Below, one piece after another: positions 1-13,079 of a stretch of DNA of 64,000 nucleotides. The translations under genes were made by a program, and so were the position numbers. The stretch is taken from NCBI RefSeq assembly GCF_028372415.1, contig NC_092878.1:138110250-138174249 (forward strand). The letters are read 5' to 3'. Every line of letters starts with the position of its first letter. The stretch's first letter is position 1. This DNA comes from Notamacropus eugenii. Its lineage: Eukaryota; Chordata; Mammalia; Diprotodontia; Macropodidae. Below the pieces are notes generated by a model. That model was not told where the DNA came from. It made no database searches and was given only the letters and a program-made list of their open reading frames with translations.

Positions 1-119
1 TTTTCTTGTGCTCTCATTTAGTTGCTTCTCTGTCCTGTTTCACATTGGAAAGTGTGATAGGATGAAATATCTCCCTCCCCTCTCTTCCCCTTTCCTTTTC
101 TCCTTCTCCATTCTCTCTT

Positions 120-2090
120 TCACAATCAACTAATCAATCAACAAGCATTAAAAAAAACCCCAACATTAAGAAAAAAAACCCAGCTTGGTGATACAATGAT
201 GGAAATGAACAGTTCTAGTTCCCAGTGAGCTTACATTTTATCAGTGGAAATAGCATATAAAAACATAAGGATATGTACAATATATGCAAAATGAATATGT
301 TAGTTTTTGGAAGGAAGGTGCTAGCAGTTGGGTCAATTAGGATAGATTTCATGTAGAAGGAGAGAATATATATATGTGTATATATACATATACATATATA
401 TATTCTAAGAATTATAGGTTAGGAGAGAATTTATTTCAGACACGGGGGGGTAGCCAATACAAATGCACACAGATGAGAGATGGAGGATCACATATGTGAA
501 ACAGCGAGAAGGGCATTTTGTCAGGATCATAAAGTATATGGAGAAGAATAATGTTCTAATATAGTCTGGACAGCAGGAGGGGTCCAGGTTTTAAAGGGCT
601 TTAAATGCCAAACAGGAATTTGTGTTTGATTCTGGAAGGAGTTGCCGTAGTTGACTGAGTAAGAGCAGTGGGATACACAGGAACAACTGTGTTTTAGGAC
701 AATTACTTGGCAACTGCAAAGAATAGGTTGGAATGAGGAAACTGGAGTTGAGATACAGATTAGGAGGCTATTGCAATAGACCAAGTGAGGGATGAAAGGC
801 TGATTCATGACGATGACTGTGTAAGTGGATACAAGAAAGATATGTTGTGGAGGGAGAAACACAAGATCTGGTGATTGATTGGATGTGTGTGGGTGAGTAA
901 GGGTGAGGAGATGAGAATGATACCAAGATAGTGAACTTGAAGAATTTGAAGAATTGTGAAAAATAGTGAAGGAAGACTGGGTTGGGAGAGTATAATAAAT
1001 TCTGTTTTGGACACGCTGATTTTAAGTTGCTTATATTATATCTAGTTTGAAATATGTAATAGGCAGTTGGTGATGTGGAACTTGAGATCAGGAGAGACAG
1101 AAGGATTGGAAATGTAACTCTGTGAATTTAATATAAATAATGAGACACAATGATAGTATGACACTTTAAGGTTTGCAAAACATTTTACAAATATGATCTC
1201 ATTTCATCCTTGTAACAACCCTGGGGATGGTTGCTATTATTATCATCCTTATTTTACAAATGAGGAAACTGAGGCAGACAGGTTATATGACTTGCTCAGG
1301 TCACAGAGCTAGTAAATATCTGAGTCTGAATTTGAACTCAGATCTTCTGGACTTCAGGTTCAGCACTCTATTCACAATGTTACCTAGCTAGAATTAAATT
1401 CATTGGAGATGATAAAGTCACTGTGGCTAAAAGCCATGACAGAGCCTTGAAGCAAATCCATTTAGGGAGCAGGCAGGATAAGCATGATGGTCCAACAGAA
1501 AAGGATGAGGAGGTGAACCAAGAGAGAGCAATGTCATGAGAACTCAGAGAAAGGAGATGACCCAGGAGAAGGTAGTCAGCGGTGGCAAATGTTACACAGA
1601 ATTCAAGAAGGCTAAGGATTGGGAAAAGGTCATTGTGTTTTGTGACTAAGGAGATCACCAGTAACTGCAGAGAACAGTTTTAGTTAAATAATTGGGTCAG
1701 AGGCCAGATTGCAAAGGGCTGAGAAGAAAATGAGATGAGAAGAAGTAGAAATGACAAAAATAGAAAGGGAGTAAGATATGGGACGATTACTTGAGATGGT
1801 GACACCAGTGAGACATTTATATATGTCCATTCATTCATTTGTTTATGGGGAAGATGGAAGTGTATTTGTGGGCAGCAGGGAAGGAATCAACAGAGGGGCA
1901 GAGACTGAAGAGTAGAAGAGAGTAAGATGATTTGGGGAGTGATCTGAAGAAGGTGAGGGGATTGGATCAGTAGTGTTTGTAGAGGGATTGATCTTCATGA
2001 GGAGAAAGGACAGCTCTTCAACAGAAAACAGAGTAAAAATTTTGTCCAAGTGGATAGAAGGTTCCCATTAGCTAGGTGCCATTTTCCACA
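120..2090 (-). mobile_element. L2/CR1-clade LINE, antisense, decayed; split by a MIR at 1146-1392
   Basis: On the minus strand, 1843-2049 encodes a decayed reverse-transcriptase stretch (FSVEELSFLLMKINPSTNTTDPIPS-like), and 1380-1658 continues with ...DYLLLGHLLSLSSHDIALSWF, the degraded LDLSAAFDTVDH...ALSWF block of L2/CR1 RT. The region 540-1100 matches the 3' half ('ggctttaaatgccaaacag', 'aggctattgcaatagaccaagtgagg', 'gttttggacacg'), and 120-300 the 3' tail with its atcaatcaacaagca motif. An AT microsatellite lies at 361-402. Confidence 0.75.
1146..1392 (-). mobile_element. MIR SINE
   Basis: Near full-length MIR in reverse orientation: L2-like tail (cactttaaggtttgcaaaac), conserved core (attttacaaatgaggaaactgagg), then the tRNA-related part ending cactctattcacaatgttacctagct. 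Confidence 0.85.
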
Positions 2091-2345
2091 AGTTCTTTCT
2101 TCACAGTTGGTTAAATTCAATTTTAAAATCACTTACACTTTGGGCTTTTTCTGTCGTTCCTTTGATCCGACACTTTGTAAATGGAGCTCTTGGACTTGCT
2201 CTCTGCTTAGGTAGATTACAAAGATGAAATTTAGGGTCCTCATACAAGATAGAAAATGGCAATAAAGGTGAGCTTGTGTGTAAATTTCCATGTGTATATG
2301 AGAGAATATGTGACTATATAGCTGTGTAGTATAGATAAAGAAAAC
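2091..2345. other. Unassigned sequence
   Basis: No coding potential and no repeat I can name; probably old unique or decayed DNA. Confidence 0.4.
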
Positions 2346-5300
2346 TGTATTTCTTGTTTTTGCAAATTTTAAAATTTATTTTAAACTTAAATATAAAACA
2401 AGAAAAGAAACATTGCCATGTATATAGAACATAAGAGAGCATTCAATAAAAAACAATTAATTTCCATTTCAAGAAAACCTATATAATAAATGCTACACAT
2501 AGTTTTCAATGCTGTCCATTTTTCTTTGCATCCTCTGAGGTTTTCTTTTGTTCTCTGCTATGCAGTTTTTACTTTATTTTTCTCCCTCCTTCCCCCTCCC
2601 CAAAGAAGGCTACAGGTAAGCATGGATACACATACACAGACACACTATACACACACACACACACACACACATAATTACATAGCTGTCTGTAAATATACAC
2701 ATTTACATGCACACACAGAAATGTGTATATACATATATACAGATATACACATATACAATATACACATACTGAAATATGCTTATTTCCAATTGTCATCTGT
2801 TTCTCTGAAGGTACATAGCATCTTCCTTCATAAGTCCAAGTCTTTCCATATTATTCTGAACCAACCAGCTCATGATATCCTACATCATAGCAGTATTCCA
2901 ATAAAATCACATCCTATCTGAGAGATTGTCCATGAAATTTTACCCCCAATTTTCTGCATTCCTTCTATTCTTGGATGCATAGGTTTTATCTATACAAGAA
3001 AATTTCAATTTAAAATAATCAAAATTATCCATTTTGCATTTCAATAACACTTTTGCCTTATTGTTTAAGGACTGATACTACTGAATCTGCTTCCCTTACA
3101 TCTTTTTTCCCCCCTGGTTTCTTCTTCCACATGAATTTTGTTATTATTTTTTCTAATTCAGTAACCTAATTTTTAAAGGTAATTTAATTGGGGTGGCATT
3201 GAATAAATAGATTAGGTAAAATTGTCATTTTTCCCCATTATATTGCCTTTACCTACCTATGAACAATAAATGCTACTTCATTATTTAGATCTGACTTTAT
3301 TTGTATAAAAAGTGTTTTACATTTATATAGTTCTAGTATACTCTCAGGAACTTTATAGTGTCTAGCTATTTTAAATGGTCTAAAACAATACTGCATAATA
3401 TTGCTGACACACAGTGTAGTTTCCCTATTTTTCTCTTTTGATTAAAATGGTTTGAGCTTTAACTTTGTCTGAGATTACCACTCCTGCTTTTTTTACCTAA
3501 TAAATTCTATTACTGATTTTTATTTTATCTTCATGTATAGCTCTCATTTTTATAGCATTTCCTGAAAGCAACATATTGTTGAATTCAAATCTTTAATCTG
3601 CTATTAATTTCCATTTTATTGGTAAATTCATCCCATTCATATTGTAAACTGTAATTACTTGTGTATTTTCCTCCTTCCTGTTTTTCCTCACTATCCTCAC
3701 CATATTCCTATCTCTTCTTGCTCCTCTGCTTTACTTCTACTGGCTGCCTTGCCATCCTGTCCCTCAACCTATTTACTCCTCCAAGAGTACCTCCTTCATC
3801 CTCACCCCCCCCCCCCTATCCCCTTGCCTTCTTATTTCTTTATGAATTAGAAGACTTTATATACATCTAGCCCATTCTCAAGGAGAGTAAGTTTCCAGCA
3901 CTACCTACCCTTCCCTTTACTAGCTTCTTCTGTTTCACTGTTTTCTTTCATGTCTCATTTGTATGAGATAATCACTTCTTTTTAGCTCTCCCTACAGCTC
4001 TATTTGTTAGATCCACCACATCATACTCAGCTCAGTCCAAGCATTTCTTTCTACCAAAATAATAATGACAGTCATAAGAATAGTGATAATATTTTCACAT
4101 ATAAGAAGCAAGCACTTTGACCTTGAGTCCCTTATAATTGATCTTTAATGTTTACCTTATATTTCTCCTGGATGTATTTCCCCATCAAGTTCTTGGAAGT
4201 CTTTCAATTCATTTCAATTCATTAATCAATTAATTCAATTCATTAAATATCCATTTTTCCCCATTTAGGATTATATTTAACTTTGCTGGCTAAGTTATCC
4301 TTGGTCATAACCCCAGCTCTTTTGCTCTGCAAAACAAAATATTCTAAGACCTACAAGGATCTTCAATTTAGTAGCTGCTACATCTTGTGTAATCCTTATT
4401 GTAGCTCCAGGATATTTAAATAGTTTTTTTTCTTATTGCTTCCAATATTTTCTCCTTAACTTGGGAGCTTTGAAACTTAACTAGGATATTTCTGTAAGTT
4501 TTCCTTCTGGGAGCTCTTTCAAGTCATTATGAATATATTTTTTCCTATTTCTGCTTTGCCTTCTTGTTTTAGAACTTTAGGCAATTTTCTTTGATAATTT
4601 CTTGTAATATTGTATCCAGACTCTCTTTTTTATTGTTATTTTTGGGTTGTTCATCTGATCTCCACATTAGCTATATTTTTTTCTGAGGAGATGTTTCATA
4701 TTCTCTTCTTTTTCTTTTAATTCTTTTGATTTTATTATTTCTTGGTGACTCAGAACACTATTAGTTTTCCTTTGCCCAGTTCTAGTTTTCACGGAATTAT
4801 TTTCTTCCTTAAAAAGTTTTTATTCTCTATTTCAAGTTGATTAACTTTTCATAATCTTCTTGGATTGCTTGAAGTTGATCTCTCCTCTCAACCCCTAAGC
4901 CATGGCTAAGATGCCCAGCCATGTTCCTCTCTGCCGTCCTTCCATTGGCTACAATCTATAGCTTTCCTTTCTGCCTGGGAACTGAAACTAGTTATGCTCT
5001 CCTGCAAGTACCCACAGCCAGAAGGGTCCCCGACCCTCTGCTACTGCACTCACTAGGTATGTGTGGGTTCATTCTCCCTTGTAACCACAGCCCAGGATGT
5101 GTCTGGTCAGTACAGCTGTGCTTGGCATCTCTTGACGGTGGAAGGTACTTAAATCTTTTCCCACTCAGTGGTCAGATCTTCACACTTTCAGTGAGATGAA
5201 AGTTTCTAAGGTTTTGGCTGCTTCTCAACTTCATCTGTCCCTAGGGCTTATTGTTTATAGATTCCAGAATTGGTCTGGAGATGTTTGCACTTCACTCAGG

Positions 5301-5520
5301 CCACACTTCCCCTTGAAGGTCATGTCTTTCCTGGGGTCTCCTAAAGTTATCTTAGGAGAACAACTGTTTTACCCAGACCTTTGTTTGTTTTCACTGCTCT
5401 ACGTTCCCTCTGAGGTGAAGTTCTGTCTTTTTGGGGGAGAAAATTTGGAGAGCTGAAAGTTTTCTGAGTTATTGCCATTTTCACAGAGTCCTCTTGAAAA
5501 TTGTATTATTTTCTCATAAA
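2346..5520 (-). mobile_element. Antisense L1-derived element lacking most of ORF2 (RT)
   Basis: Read on the minus strand from about 5520: the 5' region, an ORF1-like segment with the coiled-coil-derived composition (4560-4870 in reverse), an EN-like segment (the 'cactcctgcttttttt' anchor near 3480-3495 on plus), a short ORF2 C-terminal-like stretch ('ggggtggcattgaataaatagatta' region near 3190), and the 3' UTR with its A-rich end near 2346. The central RT region appears missing, as in HAL1-type derivatives. (CA)n microsatellites (2648-2671 and about 2700-2765) lie in the 3' UTR. Confidence 0.6.
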
Positions 5521-7450
5521 TTCTGTGCAGTTTTCTATCATTATATCTGATATATTAACAGTGACACATTTTTAATCATTTAAATTCCAGCTGTGAGACT
5601 TTAGGGCTAACATTTGACATCCCATGCTTTGCTTGGGAGGAATCAATCCCTTCGTATAGGATGGAATTCTAAAAGGGATCAATCATAAGCTCACAGATAC
5701 AGAACTGGAAAGAGCCTTTGAAGCTGTCTAGTTCAACACTCTCATTTTATAGCTGACAAAAACTGAAAACAAATAAATTAATAATTAAAAATGTTTCTTT
5801 AGAGCTTTATGGCCACTTTTTAAAACCAATGTTGTCAGTAGATATTGCTGTCAAGGACAGAGAAGGACCCAGAAGAAAGGATTAGGAATGGCTCTCCCAT
5901 ACTACGATTTTCTTCATTTCTGGGGTTTTGGGTGGAAACTTCCCTTTGGTTATTGTAATCTCCTCCTTCCCCACCTTCATCTCCATTTCCTGTCTTCTTT
6001 GGAGAGAAGAGGAAAAATGAAAGTTCTTGCCTCAGGTACAAGAAAGAAAGAAAAGTAGAAAGATAGCTAGCTAGATAGCAGCACTTACCAAGTATTTGCT
6101 ATGTGCCAAAGCAATGGTTGACAAGACAATTCCTATATCAAACCCAGAAACCTCTTTCTCTATTCAGATCCATTTCGTGAAAAAACAAAGCTCCCCTCCT
6201 CCCTCCTTTAACTGCTTGACTCAAGTAGATTCTATCTTTGAATGACGGATAGAAGGCATCAAAGTGAAGAGAAAACAATTCTGCCTCTATAGCTAGCAGA
6301 CTGAGTCTCTCAACTTCCTCAAATATAAAAAGTTTTACCTTTTCTGTTGTTCATTGCACTTCCTTTTTCCCTCTCGATAAAATGAAAACATGGTGGCAAA
6401 TAATCTTTGTCTGATTAACAATGATGTACATAGAGATTTGGAAAAAAAGGGTCTTGATCCTTTTAGAGAGACAAAATATACATGCTTGCTTCAAAATTGG
6501 GCTAAGATGCAAGAAGAAGGAACAGTGATCCTTACTGGAAGCTCAATTTGCAAGGAAGATATACTGATATCATATCAATAAACAGAAATAGCATCCAACC
6601 CCCTACCCCCCCAGGAAAGCAAAGAGATATAAATTTACACACATACCCCTAGATTTAATTGAGATAAGTCATTGAAGCAGATACATACTGAATTTGAGTA
6701 GGATGATAAATTTGTATACAGGGAATTGAGACTGCCTTTCATGATCTTGCAAGTGACTTTGCCTGATAATGCCTTAATTGCCTTATACAGGTAAATACAG
6801 GAATATAACTCCAGTCAATAGTATGCAAACACCTCTTTGACAAAAGGGTTATAAATATGTGTTGGGATAAAAGGAATGAAGTTTCTAATAAATTTATTCC
6901 TTATACCATTAATAAAATAATTCCTAATAAACCCGATGTGATGGTTTGGAAAGGGACTTGGTCAAGATTTTGAAACTGTATAATGTCTTCTAGACCTACA
7001 CCTATCATGTAATGTTTTCACCTGAATGACTTGAATTTGCTTTTCTTCCTCATTCTATAAGAATAGAGTAAAAACTGTTATTAACACTTTAACAAATGTC
7101 CAGATCATTGTGCTTTCCAGGTTTTCTTAAAAGATTAAAAATAATCACCTTATTACTTTTGTCAAAGTATCCTTTTAAATCTCTCATTAAAAAGTGATAG
7201 AACCAATAGCTGTTTTCAATAATTGTAGGTTTTTGACAGTGAGTCTTATTTTTTTCCCTCAAATTCCTTTGAGTCAGGGTAAAAAAAAAACTAAGCAGAC
7301 TTCTGGTTGAATGAAGATCTGATAGGTTATAAAGGTAGATGCTCAGTTTTATTATGTAAATTCCAGTAAAGCTTAAAAAAGGGCACCAGGTCAAGTAATA
7401 ATTAAGAAATCCAAAAAGAAACGAGGTCCTCCATTCAGTCAAAGATTATA
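5521..7450. other. Mostly unassigned sequence with small repeat pieces
   Basis: A MIR/CR1-like piece lies at about 5690-5770 (gttcaacactctcattttatagctga), a GAAA/GATA microsatellite at about 6040-6080, and an L2/MIR-like end at 6080-6115 (gcacttaccaagtatttgctatgtgcc). A segment at 6840-6950 with repeated 'taataaa' resembles the LTR-like family at 22580 and 55690. The rest carries only short chance frames. Confidence 0.4.
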
Positions 7451-7579
7451 CAAAAAAAGACTCTCTGAAGCCTCTGTAGAATCTGAGACAGGAGTCCTGC
7501 CAAAGAACCCACCACCATAAACTTATGTAAACAGGCCCAAAGTTAATTATATTTTGTGGAGAAATAGCCTACAAAACTA

Positions 7580-8700
7580 TAATGTCTTGGAATCTCAATG
7601 TGTTCATTTCAGAACTAGATGAAATAAAAAAAGCAAGAAAAAAGATAGAACTGATAAATGTCTCTCAGTTATTGAATGAGAGTAGAAAGGGAGATACATT
7701 TTGTCAGTTCTGTGTGGCACTTCTGCATAAAAAACAAAACATTAAACTCATCTTTTATTGGTCAAAATGCAATAAATGTTATAATCAATAAAGATCTTTG
7801 AAAGACAGATTCAAACTCAAAAAGAGACAACAGTTTTATATCAAAGAATTAGTGGGTCAAAGAATGAAACATAGAAACAGCAAATCATTTCATTAATGAA
7901 AATAAGACAATATACCAAATATTTTGAGATACAACCCAAAGAGTTTTTAGAAGAAAATTTTATCTAAGTGCTTTGATTAACAAGAGAGCAAGTACAAGTC
8001 AATGAACTGGGCATGTAACTTAAAAAACAGAACAGGAATAAATCAGACATCTCCAATTAAATGCAAAAATATAAACTTTGGGCATCAAAGAGATAAAATA
8101 CTAGAAAGAAGTCACTGAGGTAGAGCCTGATCTTTAAAAACTGTAAAGGTAATAGATAAAGCATTAGCTAATGTGATAGAAAAGAAAACCAAATTGCCAA
8201 TATCAAAAATGAAAAAGGAGAATTAACAACATATGAAAAGGGAATAAAGGAAAATCACTTTGACCAATTATGTAGCAACACAACTGACAATAAATGCAAT
8301 AGATGAATATTTCTAAAATATCAAATGCCTAGTTAACAGAGAAGGAGATATGAAATAACTCAGTCTCAGGCAAATTAATTGAATAGGCCACAAATGAACT
8401 CCTTCCCTCCACCCCAAGATCCCTAGGACTTCATGAATCTATAAGTGAATTATACTAAACATTAAAAAATAATTAATTCCAGTATTATATAAATTATTTG
8501 CAAAAATAGGAAAAGCTATTTACTATTGAATTCCTACAATGGAATGAATATAATCTTGGTACCAAAACCAGAGAGAGACAAAGCAGAGGAAGACAAATAT
8601 AGACTAATACCTCTCTTGAATATTTATGCAAAATATTAAATAAAATATTAGTAGAGAAGAGATCAGAAGTATGTTCAGAAAAAACACAGACAAGCAAAGC
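7580..8700 (+). mobile_element. Decayed sense L1 ORF2 (reverse transcriptase) fragment
   Basis: At about 8545-8650 the plus strand reads roughly 'IPKPERDKAEEDKYRL' then 'IPLLNIYAKILNKILA', the L1 ORF2 RT block normally reading IPKPG(K/R)D...YRPISL(M/L)NIDAKILNKILA. Upstream sequence (7580-8545) is A-rich with the composition of L1 ORF2 but is broken by many stops and frameshifts. This fragment is independent of the two antisense L1 derivatives. Confidence 0.75.
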
Positions 8701-9464
8701 AGTATTGGAACGCTTAAGTTAATATATACTTTAGAATTGTGTTCAATAAAGATTTGTAGTTTCGTATACAATTTTCTTTTTTCTGTGCTTCTTTGTATGA
8801 ATATTTTTGTTGATATTCTCAATAATGAAAATAATTAAGACAAATGGAAGCAAGCTACTCTCAAGTAAAATTGGTACAAATGCTAGAAATTAAAATTTTA
8901 TTTAGAAATGCCTGTTTTTAGAAAAGTGCAGTTATCGCCTTCAACTCAATAAATTAGAATTTATCTGGAGGGTGAGGAAACCCAAATAGAAATGGGACTC
9001 AAAAGAAAAGCTAACTAGAACAGAGGGAAAAGAATAATAAAACATAAAAATAGATTTTATAAATAGCTTGGACAAAGCCAAAGCTACTATTTCTACTTTG
9101 AGTTTCAGATAAACAACAGCTCAGTATTTTTCTATTATAAAATCACAGAATCTTGGAGTTGGAAAGGACTTTAGAAGGAATTTGTAAGTACTTATTAGGT
9201 GTTTAATAGGTAATGAAGCATTATACTCATAAGCTCTAGAGATATAAATATAGTTAGGTCCCGTTAGTTTAAATAAGGAATTCTCCAGAAGGAGTTATAT
9301 GTATCAAATTCATGCTTTTCAAAATTATAATTATTTAAAATATGGTAATTAGTTCCAGCCCAATGGAAATATGCAGTATGAATTGGAATACTTCAACCAC
9401 ATCAGGGGATTCATTATTCACACCAATCTGGACCTAGCTGTACAAAAACAAAGGAGGTGACAGG
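8700..9464. other. Unassigned, with CR1/L2-like ends
   Basis: At 9140-9180 'aaatcacagaatcttggagttggaaaggacttta' resembles the reverse of a CR1/L3 3' end. At 9190-9270 a decayed L2 tail is likely. The 8830-9070 stretch is A-rich and may be further L1. Confidence 0.35.
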
Positions 9465-10030
9465 GAGTGACATTTATTGTGGTTGGCTGGCACTTTTGAA
9501 GAACCACTTTGGTGACTGCAAGGAGGTTGGATAGGAATGAGGAGCTACAGTGTAGGCAGACTCACCAGTAGGCTATTGCAATAAATTTGTGAGGTGGTAA
9601 AGGCCTGTACTAGAGTAGAGGTAGTGTCAGAAGAGAGAAGGGGATATACTGGAGAGATGTTGCAAAGATGAAATCAACAGTCCTTGGCAATAGATTAAAT
9701 ATGGTGGGTGAGAGATAATAAGGAGTCCAGCCTGACATGTGGGTTGTGAGCCTGGGGGACTGAAAGGATACTGTTGCCCTCTACAGTAAGAGGGAAGTTT
9801 TTGGAGTGTGTTAGGTTCAGGGGGAAAGATATCAAGTTTGGTTTAGGACATGTTGAGTTGAAGACATCCAGTTCAAGATGTCTGAAAGGAAGTTGGAGAC
9901 ATGAGATTGTAGGTCAGTAGAGAGATCGGGCAGGGAAGATAGATTTGAGAATCCCCAGCATAGAGATGATAATTAAATCCATGGGAGCTGATGAAATCAC
10001 CAAGGGAAATAGTAAAGTAGTATTCCATTA
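9465..10030 (-). mobile_element. L2/CR1-clade LINE, antisense fragment
   Basis: It shares ordered blocks with 540-1430: 'aggctattgcaataa', 'gttgcaaagatgaaa', 'gacatgttgagtt', 'catgggagctgatgaaatcacca'. The open frames are broken. Confidence 0.75.
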
Positions 10031-10249
10031 AATTATTCTCCCGTGTGGGTCAGAATTAAAAGTCCAAATTAGCAATTCTTTCCACTATTTGCTTCTTGTT
10101 CCTTCTGCATGATGAATCTGCCACTGTTCGTGCTCCATCCCTGTTTGGACAAAGAAGTCCACATTCTGAAATCAGAGCATTGGCAAATAAGGAGCCACCA
10201 AGGAGTCAGAAAACATTGCCCTGAATTCTGTTTGCTTTCCTTTGTAACA

Positions 10250-10345
10250 GACCAACCAACTATCAGTCAATCAACTAAGTGCTGGGGATATAAAAAGAGT
10301 CAAAAGACAGTACTTACTCTCAAGGAGTTTATAATCTAATGAGGC
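10250..10345 (-). mobile_element. L2-type LINE 3' end, antisense
   Basis: It holds the typical reverse tail: 'caatcaactaagtgctggggatataaaaagag' followed by 'cttactctcaaggagtttataatctaatga'. Confidence 0.65.
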
Positions 10346-10477
10346 AAGTCTTGCCTAATCTATTGCTTCTGAACTTCCTGTGATTGATTTTTGAAATCCC
10401 CCTAGGACTTTCAGGGATCCTCTGGTTTTCTGTGTCCCCAGTTTGGATTATTTTCAAGAGTCTGGTGGCCTACACCA

Positions 10478-10665
10478 CAGGTGTCAAACTCAAGACAGTG
10501 TAGCACGAGTCAGAATAAAACACAATTGAAAAATAGCTAACAAAATAAACAAAAAACAATAGAACATAATGTTAATATGTGTTTTTCTAAATCAACATAT
10601 GACCTGCAGAGATGCTTATGTATAGTTTAGGGGTCCCTATTTCTATTTGAGTTTGACATCACTGT
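10478..10665. mobile_element. hAT-like non-autonomous DNA transposon (MITE)
   Basis: The left end (caggtgtcaaactcaa) and right end (atttgagtttgacatcactg) are inverted copies of one another, close to the CAGGGGTGTCAAACTC-type ends of hAT elements. The interior is AT-rich without coding. A related copy with the same ends lies at 42207-42475. No clear 8-bp target duplication remains. Confidence 0.65.
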
Positions 10666-10669
10666 TAAC

Positions 10670-12284
10670 TGGCCAGGTCTAGATAGTCATAAAGTTAAAC
10701 AAAAACACAACATAACACTAAAGTCCTTCATCATTGCGACATCTTGCTTATTTTATTATATTTCTAATCTGTATTGCAAAGCATAATTCATAACCTCCTT
10801 CTCTCTTGTTAGGATGCTGCATACCAACAGTCTATCACTTTTGTCTCATCTTCCTTTAGTATTCACCTCAAAGTTTTTTATTTTTTATTTTTTTACTATT
10901 TTTACTTTCTTAAGACAATGCTCAAGGTTGACATCATTCAAGAAAATCACCCATCTTTGGTTAGAGGGCTAGACTCTAGTATCATGCTGCTTAGGAAATA
11001 AAATTCCCCCACTGTTGCCCAGAAAGTCAGTATTCAGGATCATTGTCCATGACATCTTTTCTTGGTTCATGTGGCCAAATACCTTGTCTTTGCCATGTAC
11101 AAGATAATAATATAATACAACATTAAGTATTCCTGTGGTGAGGATGACAGGGATAAATATCCTTTCTTACCACACTAACTTGATAATTCAATGACTCTCT
11201 TGAAGTCAAGTGGGAGAACTAAAGTGAGAAAGGACTGAACAAGGGTTGCTTTCCCAACAAGAGTCCATTCTCCTGAGTCCTCAATGTTCAGTCATCTCAG
11301 AAGCAGTCTCAGTTACTGAAACTTATCGTCTAGGTGAGTCAAGGAAAACTCTAACCAGGCAACTCTTCTTGGGATAGCCTTCAGTCACTAAGACTTAATC
11401 AGGTGCCATCTTTGTCTTGGTAACAAAGTGACTCCATAGTCTATATGGGGAATAAGTGTTGTTGGATCTGTGATTTTAATGACATAGGGCACTCCCAGAT
11501 GAGGAAATTCTCTCTACTAATTAAAATTACCACCTCTGCACTGTATTGTGTTAGAGAGTTGCTTAGAACAATGAAAGGTTAAAATGACTTACTCAGGATC
11601 ATATAGCTAATATGAGATAGATAAGAGAATTGAACCCAGATCTTGCTGGATTAGAAGGCTGTTCTCTGCATCTTATATCATGCTGCCTCTTACATGGGTA
11701 GGTAAGCTCATCAAATCAGTGAACTCACCTGATCTCCACCCACCTGTTCCTTACAGTGGAAACAATGATCGCATAGTCTGGGCATTCATAGACTTCTAGA
11801 CCCAGGTCACTCATAACTCGTCTAGGCATGGCTCTAGTGCAGGAATTCTTAGACAGAGTTCAGAGGCCTAGATGTGGTTATTCTCGCCAGGAGCTACAAG
11901 CATTCCAAAACCAAAGGTCCCCAAATATCCTGAATGCTTTCCCACTGAAAGACTAAATGTTCCTGGATGAATATCCTACTGATGGCTTCTGGTGGGCTTT
12001 ATTAACTATCTTGATCAACTAGGGTATACTTCCCATGAAGTAAGTGATAGGCTCCTAGGACTTAGAGCTGTATGGATTCTTATACAGCCCCTAGTCCAGA
12101 TGAGAAAAGTGAAGGCCATGGAAGTTGTAATTTGCCAAAGTTTACACAAATAGTAAGGAGCAGAGCCAGGATGTAAGCTCAGTTTGACTCTCTCCAGAGC
12201 CAGTATTCTTTCCATTATACCATACTAAATCCCACCTAACTAAGATTTGGGGACATTTATAAGATCTTAATTACCTTCTTACAA
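10670..12284. other. Unassigned sequence with two MIR pieces
   Basis: Reverse-oriented MIR pieces lie at about 11560-11700 (aaaatgacttactcaggatcatatagcta) and 12090-12230. The remainder shows no coding signal that I trust. Confidence 0.4.
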
Positions 12285-12532
12285 GCACCTAAGTAGCACA
12301 GTGAATAGAGTGCTGGGCCTGGAGTCAGGAAGACTCATCTTTGTGAGTTCAAATCCAGCCTCAGATACTTACTAGCTGTGTGACCCTGGCCAAGTCATTT
12401 AGCCCTGTTTGCTTCAGTTTCCTCATCTGTAAAATGAGCTGGAGAAAGATAACGGCAAATCACTTCACTATCTTTGCCAAGAAAACCTTAAATAGGGACA
12501 CAAAGGGTCTGAAATAACTGAACAACAACAAA
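12285..12532 (+). mobile_element. Marsupial tRNA-derived SINE, full length
   Basis: The tRNA-like head has A-box and B-box-like motifs (gagttcaaatccagcc). It is followed by the MIR-like core (cagtttcctcatctgtaaaatgagc) and the marsupial 3' extension 'tttgccaagaaaacc...gaacaacaacaa'. Confidence 0.85.
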
Positions 12533-12587
12533 TTGCCTCCTTGTGTTGTTCATTTTATAATTCATGTTCTGTATATTGGTTGTATAT

Positions 12588-12737
12588 ACCTTTTTTTGGC
12601 AAGGAAATCAGGGTTAAGTGACTTACTCAGGGTCACACAACTAGTAAGTGCCAAGTGTCTGCAGCTAGATTTAAACTCAGGTCTTACTTACTTATGCAGG
12701 ACCAGTGCTCTTTCCACTGTGCCATTTAGCTGACCTG
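12588..12737 (-). mobile_element. Short marsupial SINE (tRNA-like head with T-rich tail)
   Basis: In reverse orientation: a poly-T start (ttttttggcaagg), then 'gttaagtgacttactcagggtcaca', and the tRNA-like end 'gtgctctttccactgtgccatttagctg'. Confidence 0.8.
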
Positions 12738-13079
12738 GTTATCTATACTTTTTGAGATGATTTTCCTACTCTAATGATAGGTACATGCAAATATGTTTAC
12801 AAGGCATTAAAAACAATAGCAACAATTTTTTTGTAAGTTACTATAATCAAAGTTTAATGAAAAGACAACATATTAGTAATAAGAGAACACTTTCAAACTT
12901 GACAACATTTATATAAACTAGTTTAATTTACTGTAGGACTGAGTTGGAAATCTCTCATGTGAGAAATTTATTTCCTCTGGAGAAAACCTCCGCAAGTTGT
13001 TTTGGTACTAGATTTTCTTCTCAGCAAGCAAGTCTCATAAATCTTCCAAAGATCAGAAGTCTTTGTTCAATGATGGAAG

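Noticed and set aside
1380..2049. Minus-strand frames that look like a small gene pair
   Set aside because: They are degraded L2/CR1 reverse-transcriptase segments with no continuous frame.
2490..2921. 143-residue frame rich in His and Thr
   Set aside because: It runs through a (CA)n microsatellite in an antisense L1 3' region.
12285..12360. tRNA genes suggested by A-box/B-box motifs
   Set aside because: These are heads of tRNA-derived SINEs. They do not fold as complete cloverleaves, and many similar copies occur in the window.
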